From: an uncultured Trichormus sp.
GTDB taxonomy: Bacteria > Cyanobacteriota > Cyanobacteriia > Cyanobacteriales > Nostocaceae
Length of the DNA: 35,222 nt
Reading direction: 5' to 3'
Assembly: GCA_936914905.1 (NCBI GenBank)
Contig: CAKZGI010000350.1
Location: 1 to 35,222 of the forward strand
The stretch's first letter is position 1. Every line of letters begins with the position of its first letter. The notes beneath the pieces were generated by a model. It was given only the letters and a program-made list of their open reading frames with translations. It was not told the origin of the DNA and ran no database searches. Shown here one piece after another: positions 18,507 through 26,781 of the stretch. The translations under genes and the position numbers were made by a program.

Positions 18507-19460
18507 CTACAAAAGCGATAATTCTCCAATTACTTCCAAACGTTTGTATTTTCCCAGGTTCATAAACTTCTCAGATAGACTCTGGGCGACGCTGGGAGTA
18601 ATCCAGCCCATTTGTTGCAGCAGGTGAATGGCTACGGCATATTTTGCGCGTTTAGCTCCATCCATGACTTTAATTGCTAATCCCATGCCTTCACCAAGTC
18701 GGCCGATGCACTGCACACCTTCTGCACCGGCTTTGCTGACCAGTTCACTGGGAGTTAGGCGCATTAGTTCGGTATCAAATTCCCCATCTCCAGCCACCAT
18801 CGAGGGATTATGGTTCATAGCGCGGACAATGCGCTCCATATCCAAGCTATTGCTAGAGGTAAGGACAGCATATAAAGATGCCATTTGACTAAGTTGCATT
18901 AGATATGTGGGTGCGCCACAGTCATCATGGGCGGTGAGAAATTCTTCTGCTGGCATTCGCAGCAATTCTGCAACTTTCGTGATAATTAACTGCTGAATTG
19001 GGTGTTTACGATCCAAATAGCTGGTTAAAGGCCAATGGCGTTGCTGACAAACAGCTAACATTCCTGCGTGTTTGCCAGAGCAATTATATTCTAATGCACT
19101 GCTCTTACCTTGGGGAATTGGACAGTGTAGGGCTGTGGGGTCAAGGTCAGCTTGCCAAAGGATGTTAAATACCTGTCGCACCTGTTCCATGCTGCCTTTG
19201 TGGGAACTGGTGATAATTGCTAAGTCGCGATCGCTCAAATCATACCGTTCCAGTGTGCCTGTGCTGGTGAGAGCCAGTGCTTGAAATGGTTTAAGGGCAG
19301 AACGGACAAATGCAGCGGTTTCGGCGTTGCCAGCAACAGACAGAACTCGTCCCCGTTTGTCGCTAACTACAGCCTGGACTATATGCCGAGATTCGATAAT
19401 ACCTTCCCGTAGCAACCGGACTTCCAGTGCTGTGGCTTGTGTTCTTTTTCCCATTGTCAT
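18507..19460 (-). CDS. asparaginase (Asparaginase_II family, Rhizobium-AnsA-like)
   Basis: A 317-residue protein of the family typified by the thermolabile asparaginase of Rhizobium etli (PF06089), unrelated in fold to E. coli AnsA/AnsB. It would hydrolyse asparagine to aspartate and ammonia. Visible family blocks are the N-terminal LEVRLLREGIIESRH, SALKPFQALALT, IITSSHKGS, LEYNCSGKHAGML, DDCGAPTYLMQLSQMA, MVAGDGEFDTELM and SKAGAEGVQCIG. No signal peptide is present, so it is cytosolic. It is intact. CGLD27 and rsfS follow upstream in the same direction about 90 bases away. Confidence 0.88.
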   Translation of the reverse strand: MTMGKRTQATALEVRLLREGIIESRHIVQAVVSDKRGRVLSVAGNAETAAFVRSALKPFQALALTSTGTLERYDLSDRDLAIITSSHKGSMEQVRQVFNILWQADLDPTALHCPIPQGKSSALEYNCSGKHAGMLAVCQQRHWPLTSYLDRKHPIQQLIITKVAELLRMPAEEFLTAHDDCGAPTYLMQLSQMASLYAVLTSSNSLDMERIVRAMNHNPSMVAGDGEFDTELMRLTPSELVSKAGAEGVQCIGRLGEGMGLAIKVMDGAKRAKYAVAIHLLQQMGWITPSVAQSLSEKFMNLGKYKRLEVIGELSLL

Positions 19461-19553
19461 GGGTTTATATCTATTTTTTAGGTTGTTAGTCGTCAGTTGT
19501 CAGTTATCAATTGTTGGTTGTGTAACAATAATGACTAATAACTTATGACTAAT

Positions 19554-20054
19554 TTATAGCAAATGCCAAACTATAGTACCAATAAGATACATTAAAGCCA
19601 AACCTGCAAAGGTAATTTGCAAGCGTTGGAGGATGGGTTTGATTTCATAGGTGACAATTAAGCGATCGCGGCTAATGACTTCCTGGGGTTTTGTCCAGGT
19701 TTGTCCGTCATACCAACCAGATTCTTCATAGAATACGGTGGGACTGTAGAGGCGATCACGGACGTAGAACCAACCCAAATACAACCGCATTAACAGCAGC
19801 ACCACTCCCAGACTAGCGGCAGCAGATCCACAAAGAATAAAATAAAAAATATGCTTTTGTGGAGGAAAGCTGGCCGCTGCTACTGGACCTGCCACCAGCC
19901 ACGACCAACCCCAAATCCAAAAAATTTTCTTGGTGTAATTACCCCAGCATAAGGTTGTATCCCGAAATAGCCAGGAATTTTTCAATTCTTCGTACTCATT
20001 AAGCGGTTGTTGTTCTGTAGGAACTGGGCAATCAAAAACTGAGGATCTCATCAT
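19554..20054 (-). CDS. CGLD27/Ycf36 family membrane protein (DUF1230)
   Basis: A 166-residue protein that begins MRSSVFDCPVPTEQQPLNEY, the signature of DUF1230, which includes algal plastid Ycf36 and plant CGLD27. Two hydrophobic segments (about residues 46-62 and 72-92) form a hairpin and a third lies at the C terminus (about 148-165). The YLGWFYVRDRLYSPTVFYEESGWYDGQTW block is typical. The protein is expected in the thylakoid or plasma membrane; its function is not well defined. The start ATG overlaps the rsfS stop by four bases (ATGA), showing translational coupling. Confidence 0.85.
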   Translation of the reverse strand: MMRSSVFDCPVPTEQQPLNEYEELKNSWLFRDTTLCWGNYTKKIFWIWGWSWLVAGPVAAASFPPQKHIFYFILCGSAAASLGVVLLLMRLYLGWFYVRDRLYSPTVFYEESGWYDGQTWTKPQEVISRDRLIVTYEIKPILQRLQITFAGLALMYLIGTIVWHLL

Positions 20055-20506
20055 TTTGACTTACCATCATCAGCGTTTGGTAGCGAAATGCGTTCGGCAT
20101 GAACCCAGAACGCTTCTAAATTATAAAACTCCCTTTCTTTAGGCATCATGATGTGAACAATCACGTCACCATAGTCTTGTAATACCCAACTTCCCTCAGC
20201 TTTTCCTTCTGTGCTTAAGGGACGACGTTGCCAATCAGTGTCGACTTTTGCTTCTATTGCTGAGGCGATCGCCCTCACTTGTACCCTAGAATAGCCAGTC
20301 ATCATCACAAAGTAATCAGACAGGTAAGAGACATCTGCTACTCTGAGCAATAAAATCTCACCAGCTTTGCGTTCTGATCCTGCTTCAGCAATGGTTATCG
20401 CTAATTTTCCGCTCACATCATCAGTCGCAGCCATTGGGCTTTTCACTGTAGTTCTTGTCAGCGGGACAGATTCTAATGGGAAATTTCCCTGGAAATAATT
20501 AGTCAT
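20051..20506 (-). CDS. rsfS: ribosomal silencing factor RsfS
   Basis: RsfS (RsfA/Iojap) binds ribosomal protein uL14 and blocks joining of the 30S and 50S subunits, reducing translation when nutrients are short. The 151-residue frame carries the domain from about residue 33: LAITIAEAGSERKAGEILLL, DVSYLSDYFVMMTGYS, VRAIASAIEAKV, EGKAEGSWVLQDYGDVIVHIM and REFYNLEAFW. All core positions are intact. The first 30 residues are non-conserved, so the start may be downstream. It ends in a four-base overlap with the CGLD27 gene. Confidence 0.92.
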   Translation of the reverse strand: MTNYFQGNFPLESVPLTRTTVKSPMAATDDVSGKLAITIAEAGSERKAGEILLLRVADVSYLSDYFVMMTGYSRVQVRAIASAIEAKVDTDWQRRPLSTEGKAEGSWVLQDYGDVIVHIMMPKEREFYNLEAFWVHAERISLPNADDGKSK

Positions 20507-20889
20507 TCAACCTCAGGTGCGTTTTTCCTTTTTTCACAATTTGTCTGATATCTCGTAGTCAACATAATGACCAACAAAACTCAGCCAACAGTTTTTGACA
20601 AATCTTGAATCATCAAAAGTTGAGAATGTGAGCTTGTGTTAATTACGTTGGCAACTACTACACTTACAAACAATTTGCGGTTCTGTGAATAGGTTTTTTT
20701 GAATACTAACAAAAAAATAGGTGTTTATGGTGCTGGGTTCACAATTAGCTAGGAAGCAGCAAGCAAGATCTTTCCCCCTAAACCCCTCTCAATAAGGTTC
20801 AGAGAAGCCTCTTTCTCTCCCCCTGCCTCCTTACAGGTGTAGGTTTTTTACTTGCTCGTGAGGGCAAGTAAAAAACCTACCCTTGTGAG
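20507..20889. other. 383-base intergenic region with a perfect hairpin
   Basis: No gene is seen. Near its right end, GTAGGTTTTTTACTTGC (20839-20855) is repeated exactly in inverse at 20864-20880, giving a 17-bp stem with an 8-base loop. The hairpin starts 10 bases past the stop of the glycosyltransferase gene on the minus strand, so it could end that transcript, although no T-run follows the stem. Confidence 0.7.
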
Positions 20890-22179
20890 CTACACCCCTA
20901 CACCCTTTTTATTAGCTGCTGTTGTGACAACTGGAGGCTGAATGGTTTTAGCATCGGCTGTCAATGAATCACACAATGTCTCATACTGATTTAAGGCTTG
21001 TTCAAAGGCATATTGCTCAACAGCATATTGACGGCTATTGCAGCCGAGAGTCTTTACTTGTGCCGGGTTTTGGTACAATTCCAAAATCGCTGTTGCTAAG
21101 GCTTGGGAATCTTCTGGAGGAACTATAATTCCACCACCACTTTGTTTAATTGCTCTGGCTGCTGTGCCATTATCAGGTACGGAGCCAACCAAAGCCCTAC
21201 CGCTGGCAAGTAAAACCTGAATCTTTGATGGCATATTGAAGGAGATCACGTTTTTCTTTTGTATCACTAGCCCTACATCTGCTGCTGCCAACATTTGCGG
21301 TAAGTCTTGACGGGGTTGAAATGGTAATAACAAAACGTTGTCTGCACCTTCGTCCAAACATTTCTTTTGCAGTCTTTGTAAGCCTTTGGCTTCACCAACA
21401 ATCACAAAAGCAATTTCTGTGATATGACTTAATTTAGCGGCTGCTTTAATTACTGTTTCTAGACCTTGGGTTAAGGCGATGTTGCCACAATACAAAGCTA
21501 CAAATTTACCTTTCAGGTTATGTGTAGCACGAAAAGGGTTATTTTCTTTTGGTAAGGGGCTAATAAAATTGACATCAACCCAGTTAGGAATTTGCACAAT
21601 TTTGTTGGCTGGTACGTCTTTAGAAAGTAAGTTTTCTACAAACCCATCAGCTATTACACTAATTTTAGTGGCGGAGGCGTAGGCAAATTTTTCTAGTGCT
21701 GTGAATATCTTGATTAGTAATTTATTTTTCAGTAAACCGACGTGGATAGCTGCTTCAGGTAATATATCTTGTAAATTTAAGATGACTGGACAGGAGCGTA
21801 ACCATCCTAAAAGGGCTGCTGGTAAGCAAACTGGAAGAGATGGGGAGGTCAGAAGAATCACATCAGGTCGCCAGCCCATGATTGCAGGTAAAAAACTGGT
21901 GACTACAAAACTAGCATCCAACATTACCCGATCTAATAGGTTGGGTTGGGGGCGAATCCAAACATAACTGCGTTGGATATGAACACCATTTTTATATTCT
22001 GTTAAATACAGTTTACCGCGATAGTCCTCATAAATTTGACGTTCAGGATAGTTGGGCATAGCTGTAACTACCCGTACTTGATGTCCACGTTTCACCAGTC
22101 CTTCTGCTAATTCAGTCATTAGTGGTGCAATACCAATAGGCTCTGGGTGATAATTGTAGGAGTAAATTAAAATCCGCAT
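20890..22179 (-). CDS. WcaI-like family 4 glycosyltransferase
   Basis: A 429-residue GT4 retaining glycosyltransferase resembling WcaI of colanic acid synthesis. The N-terminal acceptor domain begins MRILIYSYNYHPEPIGIAPL with TAMPNYPERQIYEDYRGK and NLQDILPEAAIHVGLL. The C-terminal nucleotide-sugar domain has VALYCGNIALTQGLETVI, AFVIVGEAKGLQ, LLLPFQPRQDLPQMLAAADVGL and the NMPSKIQVLLASGRALVGSV segment. It acts at the cytosolic face of the membrane, adding a sugar to a lipid-linked glycan. The STAS-sugar transferase gene upstream on the same strand supplies the first sugar of such a glycan, so both probably serve one exopolysaccharide. Intact; donor sugar unknown. Confidence 0.9.
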   Translation of the reverse strand: MRILIYSYNYHPEPIGIAPLMTELAEGLVKRGHQVRVVTAMPNYPERQIYEDYRGKLYLTEYKNGVHIQRSYVWIRPQPNLLDRVMLDASFVVTSFLPAIMGWRPDVILLTSPSLPVCLPAALLGWLRSCPVILNLQDILPEAAIHVGLLKNKLLIKIFTALEKFAYASATKISVIADGFVENLLSKDVPANKIVQIPNWVDVNFISPLPKENNPFRATHNLKGKFVALYCGNIALTQGLETVIKAAAKLSHITEIAFVIVGEAKGLQRLQKKCLDEGADNVLLLPFQPRQDLPQMLAAADVGLVIQKKNVISFNMPSKIQVLLASGRALVGSVPDNGTAARAIKQSGGGIIVPPEDSQALATAILELYQNPAQVKTLGCNSRQYAVEQYAFEQALNQYETLCDSLTADAKTIQPPVVTTAANKKGVGV

Positions 22180-22497
22180 AACAAATTAGTCGGAGTTTCC
22201 TGGTGGTTGTTAACTGACAATCAGTATCTGTCGTCAAAGTCACTTAGGAGTATACTATCTCTTGGTTCACTTCATTATCTCTTTATACTTCTTGCTTGTC
22301 AGTAACTTTTCGTTGAAGATTGTGTAAATTTTGATATCTTTTGTTAAAGAAGATTCAAATTTTTCAGTGATCTTACATTAAGACCACTTCCATGTTCTGT
22401 ATGGTTAAATTTGAATTTAGTATAGAAAAATTTTTTAATGCTCATTTATTTACTTAGATTTCGCTGGAAGCCGCTATAAACACTGAGCTTACAGCAA

Positions 22498-22535
22498 AAT
22501 TTACCCAGACCCGCTTTTACAGGTCTGGGTAAATT
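22498..22535 (-). terminator. rho-independent terminator of the sugar transferase gene
   Basis: AATTTACCCAGACC (22498-22511) and GGTCTGGGTAAATT (22522-22535) form a perfect 14-bp stem with a 10-base loop. On the minus strand it is followed by TTTTG. It lies 58 bases beyond the stop of the sugar transferase, within the 413-base gap before the glycosyltransferase gene. That spacing suggests separate transcripts. Nothing else is recognised in the gap. Confidence 0.75.
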
Positions 22536-22592
22536 CAGAAATGAAATTTGGTAGTTTTTAGCTTCAACAGGGGTACTGTTAACTGATAACTG

Positions 22593-23642
22593 TTAAACAG
22601 CACCACTATTTTTGTTAAACAAAATGGTTATGGTTTTGAGAATCAGTCTTAAATCGTAAAGTAAAGTCCAATTTTTCTGATACTGCAAATCCAAGCGAAT
22701 TACATCTTCAAAACTGCGTACTGTGGAGCGTCCGTTTACTTGCCATTCGCCTGTCATTCCTGGTTTGACATCGAAACGCTGCCACTCTGGTACTTCATAT
22801 CTTTCTACTTCATCTGGGGTAGGTGGCCTAGTACCCACTAAACTCATTTCACCTTTGAGGACGTTCCAGAATTGTGGTAGTTCATCTAGACTTGTACGAC
22901 GCAAAAAGCCTCCTATTCTTGTAATCCTCGGATCGTTTTCATTTTTGAAAAAAGCACCTTCTACTTGGTTTTTTACTTGAGATTTTTTAGCTTCCGCATC
23001 AACACACATAGAACGAAATTTCCAAATAGAAAAACGCTTACCCATCCAGCCGCAACGAATTTGACTAAAGAAAATAGGACCGGGATCGTCTATTTGAATA
23101 GCGAGCGCAATGGGAATAAGTAAAACACCTGTAATAACTAAACCTACTAATGATCCAACTATATCAATCAGTCTTTTCATCCAAGAGGCCACAGAAGGAT
23201 GAGTTTGAGGTAACGGCTCTACTTTTCGAGGTATGTTTCTCTGACTATCTCCAAGGCTGCTGGATTCTATGGGTTCGATTCTGTTAATAGACTCAATAGA
23301 AAATACCTGATCTAATCCAGTCAGGTTTAGCACTGCCATAACTTGAGGGGTAACATTACGAAGTGTGAATGCGATTGCTTTTTGTTGAGCATATTTAAAA
23401 TTACTTACTAAAGCCCCTAAACCACTACTATCCATAAAAATAGTATTTTGGAAGTCAAGGACAACTTGCTGGGGATGTGAATCAGCTTGGATTAAGTTTT
23501 GGCAGGTTTGCTTAAAGCCAACAGCCTCAAGCGCGCTTAAACGTATAGGTGCCTGCACTATAGCTGTATCGTTCAGGTAAGTAACTGGGAAATCTGCCTC
23601 TGTGGGTTGGCTACTCATGAAGCTATGCACTTTAGTTGCCAT
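22593..23642 (-). CDS. STAS domain fused to polyprenyl-phosphate sugar-1-phosphate transferase
   Basis: A 349-residue fusion. Residues about 18-118 are a STAS (anti-sigma antagonist-like) domain with the phosphorylatable MDSSGLG loop (Ser72/Ser73). Residues about 153-349 are a bacterial sugar transferase domain: one membrane segment (KRLIDIVGSLVGLVITGVLL), DPGPIFFSQIRCG, WKFRSMCVDAE, RRTSLDELPQFWNVLKGEMS and the catalytic LVGTRPP, then DVKPGMTGEWQVNGRS. The enzyme transfers a hexose-1-phosphate to undecaprenyl phosphate, starting an exopolysaccharide repeat. The STAS part could let a kinase/phosphatase switch control polymer initiation; that is inference. In heterocyst-forming species such genes are candidates for envelope polysaccharide, which cannot be shown here. 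Intact. Confidence 0.9.
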   Translation of the reverse strand: MATKVHSFMSSQPTEADFPVTYLNDTAIVQAPIRLSALEAVGFKQTCQNLIQADSHPQQVVLDFQNTIFMDSSGLGALVSNFKYAQQKAIAFTLRNVTPQVMAVLNLTGLDQVFSIESINRIEPIESSSLGDSQRNIPRKVEPLPQTHPSVASWMKRLIDIVGSLVGLVITGVLLIPIALAIQIDDPGPIFFSQIRCGWMGKRFSIWKFRSMCVDAEAKKSQVKNQVEGAFFKNENDPRITRIGGFLRRTSLDELPQFWNVLKGEMSLVGTRPPTPDEVERYEVPEWQRFDVKPGMTGEWQVNGRSTVRSFEDVIRLDLQYQKNWTLLYDLRLILKTITILFNKNSGAV

Positions 23643-23975
23643 CTAAATCTAATCTGCCAAACATTATTTTGTCCTGGAAAATTACTGAACCTAAATTTTA
23701 AAAGTAGGATTAAGGAGACGTAGCAATACTGCACGGGGTTTTGTGACTTAAACTTTTAATTGGTTAAAGAGAAAAGTTTAAAGGTGAAAGAACGGTTTTT
23801 TCTTTTCCTTTCTCCATTCCCTTTTCCTTCTTAACCGACAAGTATTGGTACAAATAGTCAGTTTTTCGCTCAGAGATTGGGGATCGCTAAATACAGTTCA
23901 CAATGGAACAAGAAGCTGCAAATATTCCTGTTGTTGAGCCTACGGTGTGATCATCGCACTGCTATCTATCATCTC

Positions 23976-24773
23976 ATGATTGCTAAAACTACGGTTAAAC
24001 CTACTGCACGCCTGGTTGAAGTTTTTTCTGCTATTCAAGGGGAAGGACTCAATGTCGGGACACGCCAAATTTTTATTCGCTTTGGTCTTTGTGACTTGCG
24101 TTGTCACTTTTGCGATAGCGCCCATACATGGGATGCACCATCTCTATGTAAAATAGAGCTTTCCCCTGGATTGAGAGATTTTGAAATGCACTCTAATCCT
24201 ATTCCTCCAGCCACGTTGATAAAATGGGTGGAAAGGCAAAATTTACCTTTTCTACACGATAGCATTAGCTTAACTGGAGGCGAACCACTTCTTCATGCCC
24301 CATTTTTGGCGCAATTTTTACCCGAAGTGCGATCGAAGACCAATTTACCTATCTACCTGGAAACTGGAGGACATCGCCCTGAGCAATTGACCATGATTCT
24401 CCCCTACCTCGACTCTGTAGGTATGGATTTAAAATTGGCTAGTGTGAGTGGCGAAACTTATTGGACAGAACATAAAAAATTCCTCCAAATATGCTTTGAT
24501 GCAAATTTAGATATTTTTGTCAAGATAATTGTCTCTCAAAGAACAGATCCTGGCGAATTGGAACGCTCGGCTTTGTTAGTTGCTGAGGTTGGTCAGGATA
24601 TACCCATCTTTCTACAACCTGTGACACCTTTGGCAGAGTCTCAACAGTTCAGTTCAGTACCTGTGGAAGCTCCTGCTCCAGAGCAAGTTTTAGAATGGCA
24701 AGCTTTGATGAAGAAGTTTGTTAAACAAGTGCGGGTGATCCCCCAAACCCATAAAATGCTGAATCAGATGTAG
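23976..24773 (+). CDS. queE: 7-carboxy-7-deazaguanine synthase
   Basis: QueE is a radical-SAM enzyme that converts 6-carboxytetrahydropterin to 7-carboxy-7-deazaguanine on the way to preQ0 and queuosine in tRNA. The 265-residue frame has the substrate-binding VEVFSAIQGEGLNVG, the 4Fe-4S motif CDLRCHFC (Cys39, Cys43, Cys46; CX3CX2C as usual for this family), SLTGGEPLLH for SAM and YLETGGHRPEQL. The start at 23976 (MIAKTTVKPTARL) is chosen because a longer frame from 23877 adds 33 unrelated residues. Intact. No preQ1 riboswitch is recognisable in the 333-base region upstream. Confidence 0.93.
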   Translation: MIAKTTVKPTARLVEVFSAIQGEGLNVGTRQIFIRFGLCDLRCHFCDSAHTWDAPSLCKIELSPGLRDFEMHSNPIPPATLIKWVERQNLPFLHDSISLTGGEPLLHAPFLAQFLPEVRSKTNLPIYLETGGHRPEQLTMILPYLDSVGMDLKLASVSGETYWTEHKKFLQICFDANLDIFVKIIVSQRTDPGELERSALLVAEVGQDIPIFLQPVTPLAESQQFSSVPVEAPAPEQVLEWQALMKKFVKQVRVIPQTHKMLNQM

Positions 24774-24832
24774 GTTGTTGGAGGATGAGGAGGATGAGGA
24801 GGATGATTTTATTTCCCCATCTCCCCAGTCCT

Positions 24833-25477
24833 CTACAATCCACCTTCATCAGAGGGCCTAGATTTAGCTTTGGCTTTATTGGCACTGCGTTTAAGAGCAG
24901 AAAGCCTAGCTTCGTAGCGAGAACGCTGACGCTTACCGGGGGTATTGTCAATTAAGGTTTTTAAGGCACTACCTAAACTCTTGTAGGCGTTGGGGAGACT
25001 ATAACCAAAACGAGCAGCTAGTGCGATCGCTTTTTCGTCAGCATCAACTAATTCTTTGAGTTGCTTGTCACCATTATTTTTTTGATACAGTCGCCAACCG
25101 GAAACACCACACAAAGCTAAAGCTAAGACCAGTAGCAAGCCATCGTGTACCCATAACTCTCCCACAGCACCACCTAAACCGATTGCTAGTGCTGCCATTT
25201 CCCAGCCGTCTTTGGGAATTGTGTCGTTCTGCACACGAGCTACTTCGTGCCAGAATAGGAGATTACGCTGATCCATTGCCAAAGCATCCCATTTTACCAA
25301 GTCGATTTGAATTTCTACCTGGTCTTTACCAATTTCTTCGCAACGAACCAGGGGTGGATTGACCTCGGTTGTGCCTTCAACTGTTACCCAACTCTGCAAT
25401 TCTGGCGGTAGCAAGCTTTTTAAGCGTCGGAGTTCACTCATTTCCGCTTTGGCTGAGGAGGTTGTATAGGATGTCAT
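24833..25477 (-). CDS. DUF3318 family cyanobacterial protein
   Basis: A 214-residue protein with N-terminal SELRRLKSLLPPELQSWVTV, a LLFWHEVARVQND segment, a hydrophobic stretch at about residues 92-127 that may form one or two membrane helices, and a basic C-terminal tail rich in Lys, Arg and Ala. I recognise it as the cyanobacteria-restricted DUF3318 family, of unknown function. The HEVAR sequence is not a zinc protease motif because the second His is absent. It converges with queE, from which it is separated by a GGATGAGGA tandem repeat (24783-24805). Intact. Confidence 0.8.
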   Translation of the reverse strand: MTSYTTSSAKAEMSELRRLKSLLPPELQSWVTVEGTTEVNPPLVRCEEIGKDQVEIQIDLVKWDALAMDQRNLLFWHEVARVQNDTIPKDGWEMAALAIGLGGAVGELWVHDGLLLVLALALCGVSGWRLYQKNNGDKQLKELVDADEKAIALAARFGYSLPNAYKSLGSALKTLIDNTPGKRQRSRYEARLSALKRSANKAKAKSRPSDEGGL

Positions 25478-25555
25478 AAAATCCAGCCTTAAAAAATTTC
25501 AGTATATTAGTGAGGTTATCACTTTGGAGTATAGCTATTTCAGTGATATTGCGCC

Positions 25556-26152
25556 TCACTCATTGGGAAAACTTCCCCGCTTTTTCCGAGCTTCCATTGC
25601 TTTTTCTAGCAGATCCAGTAATCCTGGTGCTTCTTCTTGGATACTTAGTAACAGTCTTTCTCCAAGTTCTAGATTGCCTGGATCTTCTCCTGTGGCCATC
25701 ACCTGTTGTAGTCGCGGTAATGCTATGCTGTCAACAACCTGAATTAATCCACTCAAGCAACGGTGAAATTGTCTTTCGGTGAGAATTGAGTCTTCGAGAG
25801 GAAACTCAATAATGGCACGGATTTCACCATCGGAGGGGTCATACTCCCATTGCAGCATTTTGGTTTCCCAGGAAATGGCCAGCATGGTTTGCAGGATAGA
25901 AGCTTTGTACGGATGCTCTTTCACTCCTGCGAGAACTTGAGGTGCAAAGACTCGGAAAAATTTTCCATCTTCATCCAACTGAACGACTATCAGAAAATCT
26001 TCTAGGTGATCAGCTTCTACACCTGTAATAATCCGGTCTTCTTCTTCATCAAAACGGTATTCCCAGCCAAGGTTGTCTAAGTAATTGGCTATCTGTTTCA
26101 GATTAGCTCCCATAAAAGCCTCATTAAGGAACGGTGGAGCGGCTGTCACCAC
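25556..26152 (-). CDS. YbjN / type III secretion chaperone-like domain protein
   Basis: A soluble, acidic protein of up to 198 residues. Its fold pattern fits the YbjN/CesT-like family: an N-terminal helix (LKQIANYLDNLGWEYRF), strands with DRIITGVEADHLEDFLIVVQLDEDGKFFRVFAP, then LQTMLAISWETKMLQWEYDPSDGEI and ILTERQFHRCLSGLIQVVD. The remainder (about 150-198) is a helical Glu/Lys-rich tail. The family has no fixed biochemical role; in cyanobacteria it occurs as a stand-alone gene. The start could be 26152 or the ATG at 26113 (MGANLKQ), the latter fitting the domain better. Intact. Confidence 0.75.
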   Translation of the reverse strand: MVTAAPPFLNEAFMGANLKQIANYLDNLGWEYRFDEEEDRIITGVEADHLEDFLIVVQLDEDGKFFRVFAPQVLAGVKEHPYKASILQTMLAISWETKMLQWEYDPSDGEIRAIIEFPLEDSILTERQFHRCLSGLIQVVDSIALPRLQQVMATGEDPGNLELGERLLLSIQEEAPGLLDLLEKAMEARKKRGSFPNE

Positions 26153-26199
26153 ACCTAGTTTAACCTGCTATGGACATTGATTTAGATTGATGCAGCTAC

Positions 26200-26249
26200 T
26201 TTTTGGCAGTTGTGTAGAATCTGCATAAATTCTACACAACTGCCAAAAA
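26200..26249. repeat. perfect 21-bp inverted repeat (hairpin)
   Basis: TTTTTGGCAGTTGTGTAGAAT (26200-26220) recurs exactly inverted at 26229-26249 around the loop CTGCATAA. It lies upstream of the YbjN-like gene, where no gene needs terminating on either strand, unless it ends an unseen transcript. It may be a small transposon-derived hairpin. Confidence 0.8.
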
Positions 26250-26370
26250 AGTGAGAGTAACTACCAAACTTTTGGTAAACTCATGTTTGAGTGTGGCTAA
26301 TTAACTAATAATTATTTATTCACTAATTCTAATTGGAGATTATTCTTCTAATTGGAGATTATTCGCATAT

Positions 26371-26619
26371 TAAGTAAGTGGGGGTTAAAAATTGTCCTTA
26401 TGACAAGGCAAGAGGTGAACCAGCGCGGTCTTGGGGAGCCACTGCGGTGGACCGGTTTCCCAGCATAAAGCAAGTGGCGTGGTTTCCCCCATGTAGGCGC
26501 TTCGCCTTCCCGCAGGGTGCGACTGGAGAACCCGAAGGGCAAAAGGCACTCATCCAAGAGTGAAGAGGTTTTCAGGCTAATTTACATTTTGTTACATACT
26601 TCTTGTCATGTCGTTCTAC
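26371..26619 (-). repeat. 249-bp dispersed repeat, copy 2 (inverted)
   Basis: The inverse of the copy at 15743-15996, about 10.4 kb away. The core from TAAGTAAGTGGG to GTCGTTCTAC matches with scattered substitutions (for example CCACTGCGGTGG here against CCACTGCAGTGG there) and small indels near the GTCGTTCTAC end. A direct repeat of CTAATTGGAGATTATT sits just outside (26329-26364). The approximately 60-codon frames inside are regarded as spurious. Confidence 0.85.
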
Positions 26620-26781
26620 ATTTTTATATGTAAATTTCGAAAAAATTAACTAATTAATCAATTTTCAATTTTCAACATCCATGAATCAAAAATACAACTA
26701 CTGTGGAGTAGAGGTTGTGAGTTTAAATTCTATTATGAGGTTGACATAAATTGGATTACTTCATATATACATCAATATACT

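Noticed and set aside
23643-23975. preQ1 riboswitch before queE
   Set aside because: No preQ1-type hairpin with the A-rich tail could be identified near the start.
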